In this document: positions 50,696-59,997 of the stretch, in pieces | Numbering within the stretch: position 1 is the stretch's first letter | Layout of the letters: each line of letters opens with the position of its first letter | Source: Burkholderia stabilis | GTDB lineage: Bacteria; Pseudomonadota; Gammaproteobacteria; Burkholderiales; Burkholderiaceae | Direction: 5' to 3' | Assembly: GCF_001742165.1 (NCBI RefSeq) | Contig: NZ_CP016443.1 | Span: 2,790,001-2,854,000 of the forward strand | DNA: 64,000 nucleotides | Notes under the pieces: generated by a model | Database searches by the model: none | The model's input: only the letters and a program-made list of their open reading frames with translations | What the model was told of the DNA's origin: nothing | Program-made: the position numbers and the translations under genes

Positions 50696-52585
50696 GTGGT
50701 GCGTTTTCCTTCCAGACTGACCGGCTGCCTGCTCGTCTGCGCCGCTGCGCTCGGCGCCGGCACGACCCTGGCCGACACGGGCAACGCCGGCGACGAAGCC
50801 CCCGTCACGCTCGTCAGCGATGTGCACGAATTCGTGATCCAGCACGACGGATCGCTCGACGAGCACGACGATTCGACGCTGCGCGCGAACAATGCGAACG
50901 GCATCGACGCGGTCGCGCAGCGCTACGTGTGGTTCGACAAGAATCTCGAGAAGGTCGACCTGCTCGCGGCCGAGACGATCGACCGCGACGGCGTCGCGCG
51001 GCCGGTCGGCGCGGACGGCATCCGCGACATACAGGAGCCGCGCTCGGCCGGTGCGCCGACGTTCCAGGACGGGCTGTTGCGCACGGTCGTGTTTCCCGGC
51101 GTCGAAGCCGGATGGAGCACGCGCGTCGCGTTCCGCAAGACGCGCACGAAGCCCGTTAATCGCGGCTACTTCGGCTACTACGTGGAGCCGTCGCGCGAGC
51201 CCGTCGACAGCCAGCGGCTGATCTTCGACGTGCCGGCCGACATGCCGCTGTACGCGGACGCGCGCGGCTACGTCGCGCTGCCGCCGGTGACCGCGAACGG
51301 CCGCACGCGTTACGAATTCGACTACCGGCACGGCCCGTACGACCGCATCGAGAACGGCGCGGTCGGCTACCCGACCTACGGCGACCGGCTCGTCGTGTCG
51401 ACGCTGCCCGATTACGCGGCGTTCGCCGCGCGCTATCGCAACGCCGCCGTCGACCCGAGCGCGGGCGATCCGGCCGTCGTGCAGCTCGCTCATACGCTCA
51501 CCGCGGACGCCGCCGATTCACGCGACAAGGCGCGCATCCTGTACGACTGGGTGCAGGCGAACGTGCGCTACGTCGGCCTCTTTCTCGGCGAAACGGCCGC
51601 CGCGCCGCATCGCGTGACGGACATCCTGCGCAACCGCTACGGCGACTGCAAGGACCATGTCGCGCTGTTCGGCGCGCTGCTCGCGGCGGTCGGCATCCGC
51701 AGCGAGCCGGTGCTGATCAATCTGGGCGCCGTCTATACGCTGCCGTCCGTGCCCGGTTACGGCGGCGGCGCGATCAATCATGCGATCACGTGGCTGCCCG
51801 ACCTCGCGCTCTACGCGGATACGACGACCGCCGGCATCGCGTTCGGCTACGTGCCGCCGATCGTGATGGATCGCCCCGCGCTGCTGGTCGACACCGGCGT
51901 GCTGTCGCGCACGCCGGCCACGCAGCCGCGCGCGCGCATTGCGCGGCTCGCGATCGATGCCGCGCAGCGCGGCGACGCGCGCTTTCATGCGTACATCGAG
52001 GACGACGGCTGGACGGCCGAACTCGAACGCAACCTGTTTCGTCGCGCGCCGCGCGACCGCATCGAGCAGCTCGCGACCGAACGCCTGCGGCAAAGCGGCC
52101 TGCGCGGCCGTGCGCAACTGTCGACCAGCGACCGGCGCACGACCGACGGCCCGTTCGACGTGACGGTATCGGGCACGCTCGATCACTTCGTGTGGCCCGA
52201 CGGCACGACCGCGTTGCCCGCGCTGTCGAGCCTCACGGGCGGGATCGCGACGCAGGTCGAAAGCTGGCTGGCCGAACCCGTGCGCACGCAGCCGTGGGGC
52301 TGTATCGGCGGCACGTTCGACGAGACCGGCCAGATCGCGCTGCCGGCCGATGTCGTCGTGACCGACCTGCCGGCCGATGCGGCCGTGCACGATCGCTTCG
52401 TCGATTTCACGTCGCATTACGTGTTCGACGCGGCCGCGCGTGTCGTGCAGGTCTCGCGGCGGATGAAGGCGGATTTCGGCCGACAGGTGTGCACGCCCGA
52501 CGAATTCTCGGCGCTGCGCGCGTCGCTCGAACGCATCGAGCGCGACACGCAGGCGCAGATCGTCGTGCGGGCGAAAGGGCGTTGA
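50696..52585 (+). CDS. Exported DUF3857/transglutaminase-like protein
   Basis: A 629-residue protein with a signal peptide (RLTGCLLVCAAALGAGTTLA). The N-terminal DUF3857 domain runs to about residue 250. A transglutaminase-like domain follows with catalytic cysteine in NRYGDCKDHVALF (Cys318), histidine in GGAINHAITWLP, and aspartate in ALYADTTT. The C-terminal part is a beta-rich DUF3858-like region. GTG 50696 is chosen as start because GGAGAG lies eight bases upstream and the signal peptide begins there. Substrate unknown; periplasmic peptide or cell-wall processing is possible. Confidence 0.85.
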   Translation: MVRFPSRLTGCLLVCAAALGAGTTLADTGNAGDEAPVTLVSDVHEFVIQHDGSLDEHDDSTLRANNANGIDAVAQRYVWFDKNLEKVDLLAAETIDRDGVARPVGADGIRDIQEPRSAGAPTFQDGLLRTVVFPGVEAGWSTRVAFRKTRTKPVNRGYFGYYVEPSREPVDSQRLIFDVPADMPLYADARGYVALPPVTANGRTRYEFDYRHGPYDRIENGAVGYPTYGDRLVVSTLPDYAAFAARYRNAAVDPSAGDPAVVQLAHTLTADAADSRDKARILYDWVQANVRYVGLFLGETAAAPHRVTDILRNRYGDCKDHVALFGALLAAVGIRSEPVLINLGAVYTLPSVPGYGGGAINHAITWLPDLALYADTTTAGIAFGYVPPIVMDRPALLVDTGVLSRTPATQPRARIARLAIDAAQRGDARFHAYIEDDGWTAELERNLFRRAPRDRIEQLATERLRQSGLRGRAQLSTSDRRTTDGPFDVTVSGTLDHFVWPDGTTALPALSSLTGGIATQVESWLAEPVRTQPWGCIGGTFDETGQIALPADVVVTDLPADAAVHDRFVDFTSHYVFDAAARVVQVSRRMKADFGRQVCTPDEFSALRASLERIERDTQAQIVVRAKGR

Positions 52586-52642
52586 ACGGGCAGGGGCAGT
52601 GAGCGCGTTGCCGCCATCGGCGCGACGCGCAGGAGCGACATC

Positions 52643-52810
52643 ATGACGGAACGTGACTACGAGATCGCCGATCTCTCGAAGGAATTGCTGGGCCGGATCG
52701 TGCAGGGTACCGTCGCGAGCGGCGCGCCAGTGGACGCAGCACAGTGCGCGGCGCTTGCCGTGCAGTGCGCGACGGCGCTGGTCGACACGCTCGAAGCGCG
52801 TAGCGGCTGA
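52643..52810 (+). CDS. Small hypothetical protein (55 aa)
   Basis: A 55-residue acidic, helical protein (MTERDYEIADLSKELLGRIVQG...). AGGAG lies eight bases upstream of the ATG. It follows the transglutaminase gene by 57 bases. No family recognised; codon use and ribosome site make it likely real. Confidence 0.5.
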   Translation: MTERDYEIADLSKELLGRIVQGTVASGAPVDAAQCAALAVQCATALVDTLEARSG

Positions 52811-52932
52811 ACGTAAGCGGACATCCCGCGCGGCGTCAGCTTGAACTGCGTCGGAGCGCGTGCGGCTTCGGAGAGAGGCGACGCACGGCGGCTCCATGCT
52901 TGGGTTGCGCGCCAAGCGCCAAGCGCCCAGCG

Positions 52933-53982
52933 TTACGCGTCGACGCGCACCTCGCCGTCCGCGCGCACGGCGCCCGGCGGCTTGCCGACCACGCGTTTGA
53001 ACGCGCGGCTGAACGCGGCGAGCGAGCCGTAGCCGAGCCGGTACGCGACGGCTTCGATCGCCTCGTGGTCGCGTGCGATCCACTGCGCGGCGAGCCGCAT
53101 CCGCAGCTCGGTCAGGTAGCGCACGGGCGTCATCCCGGTCGCCGCGAGAAAGCGCTCGGCGAACACCGAGCGCGATACGCCCGCCTCGGCGGCCAGCTCC
53201 GCGACGCTCCAGTTGCGGCCCGGATCGCGATGCAGCGCGACGATCGCGCGGCCGAGCTTCGGCTCGCGCAGCGCCTGCACCCAGCCCGTCGCGTCGCCGC
53301 ATCCGCACTCGACCCAGCCGCGCACGATGAACGCCGCGACCACGTCCGCGAGCCGCGCGAGGATGCCCGCGAAGCCCGCGCGCGCGGAACAGGATTCGCG
53401 CTCCATCGCGTCGAGCATCGGGCGGATTTCCGGGTAGCGCGCGAGCAGCGTGCCGACGTGCATGAACTCGGGCATCGTGCCGACCAGCGGCTGCATGCCG
53501 CCGAGATCGAGCTCCATGCACGCGCTGAAGATCAGCGCATCGCCGGTGCCCGGCTCCGCCGTCGCACAGCCTGCGGGCGAGGCGCCGGCCGGCGCCACCG
53601 ATGCGACCGTATCGCAGATCTTCGCGGCCTCGAAGCCGTGGATCTCGCGGCACGGCGCATCCGGATCGGACACCAGCGAATGCATGCGCCCGTGCGGCAG
53701 CAGGATGGCGTCGCCGGCCTCGAGCCGCATCGTTTCGCCGGACGCGTCGCGCAGCAGCACGGGCCCGCGCCCGACGAAGTGGAACTGCGCACGGCCCGGC
53801 GCCTGGCCAAAGCGCAATCCGAACGGCCGTGCGACCTGGATGCGGCGGTACTGGACACCGCTCAACCGCATCCCCAGCAGCAGCTCGCTGACGAGGTCGT
53901 GCACGTCGGGAATGGGGGGAAGAACGGGATCGGACATTTTGAGATTCGGACGATCGATCAACAAGAGCGGATTGTATGTCAT
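52933..53982 (-). CDS. AraC-family regulator (cupin-type sensor)
   Basis: A 349-residue AraC-type transcriptional regulator. The N-terminal cupin sensor (AQFHFVGRGPVLLRDASGETMRLEAGDAILLPHGRMH, visible as LEAGDAILLPHG) is of the cupin-6 kind. The C-terminal double helix-turn-helix is NWSVAELAAEAGVSRSVFAERF and AVAYRLGYGSLAAFSRAFKR. ATG 53982 has AGGA upstream. It is divergent from an MFS exporter gene with 71 bases between and probably controls it. Confidence 0.92.
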   Translation of the reverse strand: MTYNPLLLIDRPNLKMSDPVLPPIPDVHDLVSELLLGMRLSGVQYRRIQVARPFGLRFGQAPGRAQFHFVGRGPVLLRDASGETMRLEAGDAILLPHGRMHSLVSDPDAPCREIHGFEAAKICDTVASVAPAGASPAGCATAEPGTGDALIFSACMELDLGGMQPLVGTMPEFMHVGTLLARYPEIRPMLDAMERESCSARAGFAGILARLADVVAAFIVRGWVECGCGDATGWVQALREPKLGRAIVALHRDPGRNWSVAELAAEAGVSRSVFAERFLAATGMTPVRYLTELRMRLAAQWIARDHEAIEAVAYRLGYGSLAAFSRAFKRVVGKPPGAVRADGEVRVDA

Positions 53983-54053
53983 AGACCGTCCTGTTGCCGT
54001 TCCTTACGATACGCCGTCATCGGTATTTTCCCTATACGACAACGGAACCACGC

Positions 54054-55265
54054 ATGAATCCCGGAATCTCCTCGGCCGCCACGACGGCGGCCCCCCGCGA
54101 ACCGGCCTGGGGCGCGGTATTTGCGATGGCACTCGGCGTCTTCGGGCTCGTCACGGCCGAATTCCTGCCCGCGAGCCTGCTCACGCCGATGGCCGAGAGC
54201 CTCGGCGTGACCGAAGGCGTGGCCGGGCAGGCCGTCACGGCCACCGCGACGGTCGCGCTCGTCACGAGCCTGCTGATTTCCGCCGTGACGCGCACGATCG
54301 ACCGGCGCCGCGTGCTGCTCGCGTTCTCGGTGCTGCTCGTCGGAGCGAATCTGGCGGTCGCGTTCGCGCCCAACCTGACGACGCTGCTGATCGGCCGCGT
54401 GGTGCTCGGCGTCGCGCTCGGCGGCTTCTGGACGATGGCGACGGCCACCGCGATGCGGCTCGTGCCGACGTCGATGGTGCCGCGCGCGCTGTCGATCATC
54501 TTCAGCGGCGTGGCGGTCGCGACGATCGCGTCCGCGCCGATGGGCAGCTACTTCGGTCACCTGATCGGCTGGCGCAACGTGTTCCTGATCGCGGCCGTGC
54601 TCGGCGGCGTTTCGTTCGTGTCGCAACTCATGACGCTGCCGTCGATGCCGCCGAGCGGCACGACGCGGCTGCGCACGCTGATCGACGTGCTGCGCCGGCC
54701 GACCGTCGGCCTCGGGATGTTCGCGACGATCCTCGTGTTCACCGGGCATTTCGCGTTCTTCACGTATCTGCGGCCGTTCCTCGAACAGGTCGCGGGCGTC
54801 GGCGTGAACGGGTTGTCGGCGATCCTGCTCGGCTACGGCATTGCCAACTTCGTCGGCACGTCGCTTGCGGGCCGCGTGCTCGAACACCGGCTGCGGCCGA
54901 TGCTGATCGCGATGCCCGCGCTGATGGTCGTGCTCGGCATCGCGCTCGTCGCGCTCGGCCGCGCGCCGATGATCGACGCGGTGCTCGTCGCGTTGTGGGG
55001 GATGGCGTTCGGCGGCGTGCCGGTTGCGTGGTCGACGTGGGTCACGCGCACCGTGCCGGATGAGGCCGAAAGCGCGGGCGGGCTGATCGTCGCGGCGATC
55101 CAGCTCGCGATCGCGACGGGCGCGGCGGCCGGCGGCGTCGTGTTCGATGCGAACGGCGCGGCCGGCGTGTTCGTGGGCGCGGCCGTCGTGCTGGCCGTCG
55201 CGGTCGCGACGATCGTGACCGGCGTGCCGAAGCGGGTCGGCGTGGTGCCCGCGCTGGCGGAATGA
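54054..55265 (+). CDS. MFS exporter (DHA1, sugar/drug efflux type)
   Basis: A 403-residue major facilitator with twelve hydrophobic segments, of the DHA1 arabinose/sugar efflux group. Marks include FGLVTAEFLPASLLTPMAESLGV and RVVLGVALGGFWTMATATAMRLVP (key GGFWTM-ATA). Such proteins export sugars or drugs by proton exchange. Divergent from the AraC regulator at 52933. Confidence 0.9.
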   Translation: MNPGISSAATTAAPREPAWGAVFAMALGVFGLVTAEFLPASLLTPMAESLGVTEGVAGQAVTATATVALVTSLLISAVTRTIDRRRVLLAFSVLLVGANLAVAFAPNLTTLLIGRVVLGVALGGFWTMATATAMRLVPTSMVPRALSIIFSGVAVATIASAPMGSYFGHLIGWRNVFLIAAVLGGVSFVSQLMTLPSMPPSGTTRLRTLIDVLRRPTVGLGMFATILVFTGHFAFFTYLRPFLEQVAGVGVNGLSAILLGYGIANFVGTSLAGRVLEHRLRPMLIAMPALMVVLGIALVALGRAPMIDAVLVALWGMAFGGVPVAWSTWVTRTVPDEAESAGGLIVAAIQLAIATGAAAGGVVFDANGAAGVFVGAAVVLAVAVATIVTGVPKRVGVVPALAE

Positions 55266-55311
55266 CCGGCGCCGGCGGGCCGCCTGGCGCGATCGCGCAT
55301 CGGCCCGCCGC

Positions 55312-56157
55312 TCAACGCGCCGGCGCGTGCGCGTCGAGCAACCGCCGGTGGCGCGCTTCGGTCGCGTCGTCGGCGGGAAACATGCATTCCATGCGCAACT
55401 CCTGCGCGGCGGCGCTTTGCGGTGTGCCGACCGTCGTGACCAGCGAGAAATAACGCAGCACGACGCCTTCGTGCACGAAGCCGATCGGGATGACCGGCAT
55501 CGCGGGCGCGGCGGCCGGCGCCGGCGGCGTGTTCCAGTCGTGCGGCGCATCGGGAAACGCGAGCAGGTCGTCGAGCAGGTGCCGCGTGTCGTCGTCGAGC
55601 ACGCGGCCGACCGATTCGCGATGCACGCGCTGCAGCAGGCTGCGCGATACGGTGTCCCAGTCGGCCACGAACGGCCGCATGCCGTGCGGATCGAACATCA
55701 GGCGCAGCAGGTTGCGCGGGCCTTCGCGTGCGGCCATGTCGATGAAGCAGCCGAAAAAACGCGGGGCCGCATCGTTGGTCATCAGCACGTTCCAGTGGCG
55801 GTCCATCACGATCGCCGGAAACGGATCGTGCTGGCGCACGACCCGCTCGAGCGCGCGGATCACGCCCTGCATCTCCTGCGCGTCCCACGGCGCTTCCGAA
55901 TACACGGGCGCATACCCGGCCGCGAGCAGCAGCGCGTTGCGCTCGCGCAGCGGCACATCCAGCGTCTGCGCGAGCGTGAGCAGCGTGTCGCGGCCCGGCA
56001 CGCTGCGCCCGCTTTCGATGAAACTGATCTGGCGTTGCGAGATGCCCGCGTCGAGCGACAGGTCGAGCTGGCTCACGCCGCGCACGTCGCGCCAGTAGCG
56101 CAACAACCGGCCCAGTTCGTGCGGCGGCGCGTTCGGATCGCGGCGGCTGGCGTTCAT
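55312..56157 (-). CDS. XRE-family regulator with MmyB-like ligand domain
   Basis: A 281-residue regulator: N-terminal helix-turn-helix (LLRYWRDVRGVSQLDLSLDAGISQRQISFIESGRSVP, key QRQISFIESG), then an MmyB/PAS-like C-terminal domain (VMDRHWNVLMTNDAAPRFFG, NLLRLMFDP). The type is known from Streptomyces and Burkholderia. Target unknown. Not obviously in an operon. Confidence 0.88.
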   Translation of the reverse strand: MNASRRDPNAPPHELGRLLRYWRDVRGVSQLDLSLDAGISQRQISFIESGRSVPGRDTLLTLAQTLDVPLRERNALLLAAGYAPVYSEAPWDAQEMQGVIRALERVVRQHDPFPAIVMDRHWNVLMTNDAAPRFFGCFIDMAAREGPRNLLRLMFDPHGMRPFVADWDTVSRSLLQRVHRESVGRVLDDDTRHLLDDLLAFPDAPHDWNTPPAPAAAPAMPVIPIGFVHEGVVLRYFSLVTTVGTPQSAAAQELRMECMFPADDATEARHRRLLDAHAPAR

Positions 56158-56205
56158 CGGATGGCCCTGATCGTTCCGTGATCGACGCGCACGACTATAT
56201 CGGAC

Positions 56206-56763
56206 TCACGCGGCGTGCGCATGCCACGCGAATGCGTCGAACGGCGCTTCGAGCGCCGGCCGCGCGACGCTGCCGACGTAGTTCGTGATCGTCGATGCGG
56301 CGACTACCGCAATCACTTCGAGCAACTGCTCGGCACTGAATCCGGCGTCGACGAACGATTGCCGGTCGGCGTCGGCGATGCGGCCGCGGGTTTCGATCAG
56401 CGTGCGCGCCGTGGCCGACAGCGCGGCCAGTTTCGCGTCGCCGGGCAGGCCACCGCGCCGGATCGCATCGACGTCGGCGGGCGATACGCCCTGTTTCAGC
56501 GCGAGCGCGGTGTGGAATGCGACCGGCCATTCGCTCGCGTTCGTGACCGCGTTGGTGAGCAGCAGCGTCTGGATCTGCGGCTCGGTGAGGCTGCTTGCGT
56601 GCACGCGTTCGAACAGGCCGATGAAGCCGTTGATCAGCACCGGCGATGCGGCCATCGCCGCCGCGATGTTCGGGATCAGGCCGAAGGTCTGCTGGAGTTG
56701 CCGGAGTACGGGCTGCGATTCGGCCGGCGCCGAGTCGACCGTATGAAGCGGATAGGCGGACAT
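56206..56763 (-). CDS. Carboxymuconolactone-decarboxylase/AhpD-like protein
   Basis: A 185-residue helical protein of the CMD/AhpD family. SPVLINGFIGLFERV and EPQIQTLLLTNAVTNASEWPVAFHTALAL occupy the family core. The usual CxxC-H peroxidase motif is replaced by ASEWPVAFH, so it lacks the redox cysteines while keeping the histidine. GGGAG precedes ATG 56763. Located 135 bases beyond the PEP-mutase-like gene on the same strand. Confidence 0.8.
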   Translation of the reverse strand: MSAYPLHTVDSAPAESQPVLRQLQQTFGLIPNIAAAMAASPVLINGFIGLFERVHASSLTEPQIQTLLLTNAVTNASEWPVAFHTALALKQGVSPADVDAIRRGGLPGDAKLAALSATARTLIETRGRIADADRQSFVDAGFSAEQLLEVIAVVAASTITNYVGSVARPALEAPFDAFAWHAHAA

Positions 56764-56898
56764 GATGTCTCCCGGGTGAGGCGCGCCGCCGGAATGGCGG
56801 CGCGACACCCGAAGCGTAGGGGCGGGCATGTCGGGCGCCAATTACATCGGATGTAATCGTTCGACGCGCGCGCGACGGCCGTCCGTGCCGCGATTCCG

Positions 56899-57660
56899 CT
56901 AGCCGCCTTGCTTGACCAGCGTCGCAAGCGCCTTCATCGCCTGCAGATACGGATACGGCCCGTGGCTGATGCGGGCCACGCCGTATTCCGCGAGTTCGGC
57001 GAGCGTCGGCGTTTCCGACACGCGCATCACGTTCACCGGCAGCGGCGACGCGGCCGTCAGCGCGCGAATGAGCGCCGGCGAACGAAGGCCAGGCACGAAC
57101 AAGCCGTTCGCACCGGCCGCTGCGTACGCACGTGCGCGCGCCAGCGTTGCGTCGAGCAGCCGTTCGTCGTGCGTGTCGGCCGCGGCCTTGAAGAACACGT
57201 CGGTGCGCGCATTGATGAAATAGTCGGCGCCCGCGCGATCGGCCGCCTGCCGTGCCGCCGCGACGCGGGTCGCAGCTCCTTCGGCGTCGCGCAGTTCGCC
57301 CGTTGCCGGAAAGCTGTCCTCGAGATTGCAGCCGATCGCGCCGGCCTGGATGCTGAGCGCGATCGTCTCGGCGACATCTTCCGGCCGCTCGCCGTATCCG
57401 CTTTCGAGATCGACGGTGACCGGCAGGTCGGTTGCACGCGTGATCCGTTCGAGCACTTCCATCATCAGCGCCCGCGGCATCTGCTCGCCGTCGACGAAAC
57501 CGTTGGCTGCCGCCACCGACCAGCTGCCGGTGGCCAGCGCGACGGCGCCCGCGTCGGCCGCCGTGCGCGCGCTGCCGGCATCCCACACGTTGAACAGCGC
57601 CAGCGGCTGGCCCGCGCGGTGAAGCGAACGGAAATACGCGCCTTTCTCATTGCTGCCCAT
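56899..57660 (-). CDS. Isocitrate lyase/PEP mutase family protein
   Basis: A 253-residue TIM-barrel enzyme of the ICL/PEPM superfamily. Metal and substrate residues appear in VDLESGYGERPEDVAETI, GCNLEDSFP and FINARTDVF. The lyase catalytic cysteine (KKCGH) is absent, so it is not a classic isocitrate lyase; oxaloacetate decarboxylase or PEP-mutase-like chemistry is possible. Its start overlaps the upstream gene's end by 14 bases, so the two are coupled. Confidence 0.85.
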   Translation of the reverse strand: MGSNEKGAYFRSLHRAGQPLALFNVWDAGSARTAADAGAVALATGSWSVAAANGFVDGEQMPRALMMEVLERITRATDLPVTVDLESGYGERPEDVAETIALSIQAGAIGCNLEDSFPATGELRDAEGAATRVAAARQAADRAGADYFINARTDVFFKAAADTHDERLLDATLARARAYAAAGANGLFVPGLRSPALIRALTAASPLPVNVMRVSETPTLAELAEYGVARISHGPYPYLQAMKALATLVKQGG

Positions 57661-58702
57661 GCTTGTCTCTCCTTGTGAAAACCGGGTCGTTGGTCGTGCC
57701 GAACGATACTGCCACCGTATCGAGCGCCGCGAGGAAATCGCGCGCATCGAACAATTCGCCGAGGCTGCGTACGCCGCCTGACACGACGGCATTGCCGGTC
57801 ATCAGGCGCACGGCCGCTTCGACGATGATCGGCGCGCTCACCGCGTAGATGTCGCGTCCCGATGCGGTGACGCGGTGCGTCGTGCCGCCCTGCACGACGA
57901 TCGCGTCCATCGCGAACTGCTGTGCCGAGCGGCCGAGCGCGTCGGCCGGCTCGGGCGCCGGCGTGGCGGCATCGCGCACGTCGCGCAGCGCCAGCGTCGC
58001 GAGCCACGATTCGATCGTATCGATGCGCAGATGACGCGACAGTGTCATCACTTCCGAAAACGGCAGCAGCGTTACGCCGACGCTGCCGATCGGCGGCGCG
58101 AACGGCCACGTGCGTTCGAGTGCCGTTGAAGGAACCGGTGTCGGGTTGCCATCCTTCTGGATGAGCCGCACCGCGTGATTGCGTTCGCCGGTCACGCGCG
58201 TGCCGCGCGTCGGATGCCAGCTGTCGAGCCCGGTCGCGATGTCGACGCGGTCGATCGGCTGGTTCCTGTCGGCGACGGCCGTGACGAGCAGGTCGGCCAG
58301 GCCGCCGTAGAACGCCGCGGCGGGCACGATGGTCACGCCGGCGGCGCGCGCACGGGCGTCGGTTCGTTCGGCCAGCGCCAGCACCGAAGGCTGTTCGGCC
58401 GTCAGGTCGAGGTAGGGGATGCCGGCTCGCAACGCGGCATCGGCGAGCGGCAGCGCGGTATCGAGGTACGGCCCCGCGCAGTTGATCACGGCATCCGCGC
58501 CGTGCAGTGCGGCATCGAGCGCGGCCGGATCGTCGATCGCCGCGACGCGTGACGAACCGGCGTCGCCGCCACCTTCCGCGAGCCGCGCCGCATCGCGCCC
58601 GATGCGGATCGCGCCGAGCCCGCGCCGTGCCAGTTCGGCGAGGACGAACCGCCCGGTGTGACCCGTGGCGCCATAGACTGCAACCGTCATCCGATCATTC
58701 AT
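57647..58702 (-). CDS. Saccharopine-dehydrogenase-like NAD(P) oxidoreductase
   Basis: A 351-residue protein with an N-terminal Rossmann motif (VAVYGATGHTGRFV) and the saccharopine dehydrogenase/trans-acting enoyl reductase layout (GADAVINCAGPY, IPYLDLTAEQP). ATG 58702 has GGAG upstream. Divergent from a TetR regulator; the palindrome between them (58723-58744) likely controls both. First gene of the operon with the ICL/PEPM-like gene. Confidence 0.85.
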   Translation of the reverse strand: MNDRMTVAVYGATGHTGRFVLAELARRGLGAIRIGRDAARLAEGGGDAGSSRVAAIDDPAALDAALHGADAVINCAGPYLDTALPLADAALRAGIPYLDLTAEQPSVLALAERTDARARAAGVTIVPAAAFYGGLADLLVTAVADRNQPIDRVDIATGLDSWHPTRGTRVTGERNHAVRLIQKDGNPTPVPSTALERTWPFAPPIGSVGVTLLPFSEVMTLSRHLRIDTIESWLATLALRDVRDAATPAPEPADALGRSAQQFAMDAIVVQGGTTHRVTASGRDIYAVSAPIIVEAAVRLMTGNAVVSGGVRSLGELFDARDFLAALDTVAVSFGTTNDPVFTRRDKHGQQ

Positions 58703-58722
58703 GATCAACTCCGATACAGAAC

Positions 58723-58744
58723 GGTCTGTTTTATAGTACAGACC
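58723..58744. promoter_or_regulatory. TetR-type operator
   Basis: Inverted repeat GGTCTGT-N8-ACAGACC at 58723-58744, with an AT-rich centre (TTTATAGT), between the divergent saccharopine-dehydrogenase-like and TetR genes. Confidence 0.75.
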
Positions 58745-58820
58745 TGTAGCGTCGTCAACCCTGCGGTGCTATGATCGCTTCACTGTTGCGGTACGGGCGG
58801 CCCTGAGCGGCCGAGTCGGG

Positions 58821-59414
58821 ATGAAAAAAGGAACGGATACACAGGCGGGCGCGCCCGATACGCGCGAACGCATTCTGCAAACGGCCAGCGCGCTGTTCTA
58901 CCGGGAAGGCACGCGGGCGGTGGGCGTAGACCTGATCGTCGCGCAGGCGGGCGTCGCGAAGACGAGCCTCTATCGGCACTTCGCGACGAAGGACGACCTG
59001 ATCGAGGCGTTCCTGCTGCGCGAGGACGCGGATTTCTGGGCGCACTGGGATGTCGTGGCGCAGCAGTACAAGCGCACGCCGCGCGAGGAGCTGGACGCGC
59101 AGCTTCAATGGATCGGCGAGCGCATCGCGCGCCCCGGCTATCGCGGCTGCCCGCAGATCAACATCGCCGCCGAATATGCGGACGACAACCATCCGGCGCG
59201 CAAAGTCGCCGTCGCGCACAAGCAGGAACTGCGGCGCCGGCTGACGGAGCTGGCGGGCGCGATGCGGGTCGACGAGCCGGAAACCTTCGCGCTGCGGCTC
59301 GCGACGGTCATCGACGGCGCGCTCAGCAGCGGGCGCGCGCTGCACGAGCATGGGCCCGTGCATTTCCTGCAGGAAATCGCGCAATTGCTGCTGCCGAAGA
59401 AGGGCAGGAAGTAA
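58821..59414 (+). CDS. TetR-family repressor
   Basis: A 197-residue TetR-type repressor: N-terminal helix-turn-helix (RILQTASALFYREGTRAVGVDLIVAQAGVAKTSLYRHFATKDDL, key AKTSLYRHF), C-terminal ligand domain. It probably binds the palindrome at 58723-58744 and represses itself and the divergent operon. Confidence 0.93.
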   Translation: MKKGTDTQAGAPDTRERILQTASALFYREGTRAVGVDLIVAQAGVAKTSLYRHFATKDDLIEAFLLREDADFWAHWDVVAQQYKRTPREELDAQLQWIGERIARPGYRGCPQINIAAEYADDNHPARKVAVAHKQELRRRLTELAGAMRVDEPETFALRLATVIDGALSSGRALHEHGPVHFLQEIAQLLLPKKGRK

Positions 59415-59448
59415 GCGGGGCACCGCCCGCCGCGTTTCGCGGGCCGGT

Positions 59449-59916
59449 TCAGTCGCGTGCTGCCGGATCGACCGACAGCGTGCGCAGCTGATCGCGCAAC
59501 AGATCGACTTCCCCCGGCGCGAAGGGCCGTTCGATGTCGGCATGCGTCTGCTGCCACAGCGGAAACGCTTCGGCGAGCAGGTCGTGGCCGGCCTGGGTCA
59601 GTTCGAGCAGGCGGCTGCGGCCGTCGTCCGGGTCCTGCACGATCGTGACGAGGCCGCGCCGCTCGAGCGGCTTGAGCGCGGCCGTCAGCGTGGTGCGATC
59701 CATCGCGAGCAGCGACGCCACCGATTTCATCGGGGCCGGTTGCGGCCGGTTCAGCGACATCAGCAGCGAAAACTGGCCGTTGGTGAGATCCAGCGGGCGC
59801 AGCGCATCGTCGAAGATGCGCGCGAGATTGCGCGCCGCGCGCTGCATGTGCAGGCACAGGCAGCAGTCGCGCACCATCAGCGTCGTTTCGAAAGGGAGCT
59901 TTTCTTTGCGTGCCAT
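59449..59916 (-). CDS. MarR-family regulator
   Basis: A 155-residue winged-helix regulator. SVASLLAMDRTTLTAALKPLERRGLV is the recognition region and DPDDGRSRLLELTQAG the wing. Cysteines cluster near the N-terminus (MVRDCCLCLHMQRAARN), which could sense oxidants. The perfect palindrome at 59928-59939 lies just upstream of its start. Divergent from a YCII-domain gene. Confidence 0.92.
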   Translation of the reverse strand: MARKEKLPFETTLMVRDCCLCLHMQRAARNLARIFDDALRPLDLTNGQFSLLMSLNRPQPAPMKSVASLLAMDRTTLTAALKPLERRGLVTIVQDPDDGRSRLLELTQAGHDLLAEAFPLWQQTHADIERPFAPGEVDLLRDQLRTLSVDPAARD

Positions 59917-59927
59917 GTTGCAATTGT

Positions 59928-59939
59928 GTTGATATCAAC
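59928..59939. promoter_or_regulatory. MarR-type operator palindrome
   Basis: GTTGATATCAAC, a perfect 12-bp palindrome 11 bases upstream of the marR-type start and 58 bases before the divergent YCII-domain gene. Likely self-regulation and control of the neighbour. Confidence 0.75.
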
Positions 59940-59997
59940 CTATCTTGTCAAGGTCGAGGCGCGGCAGCCCGCCGTGCCCGTCACTGGAGGAGGCAGC

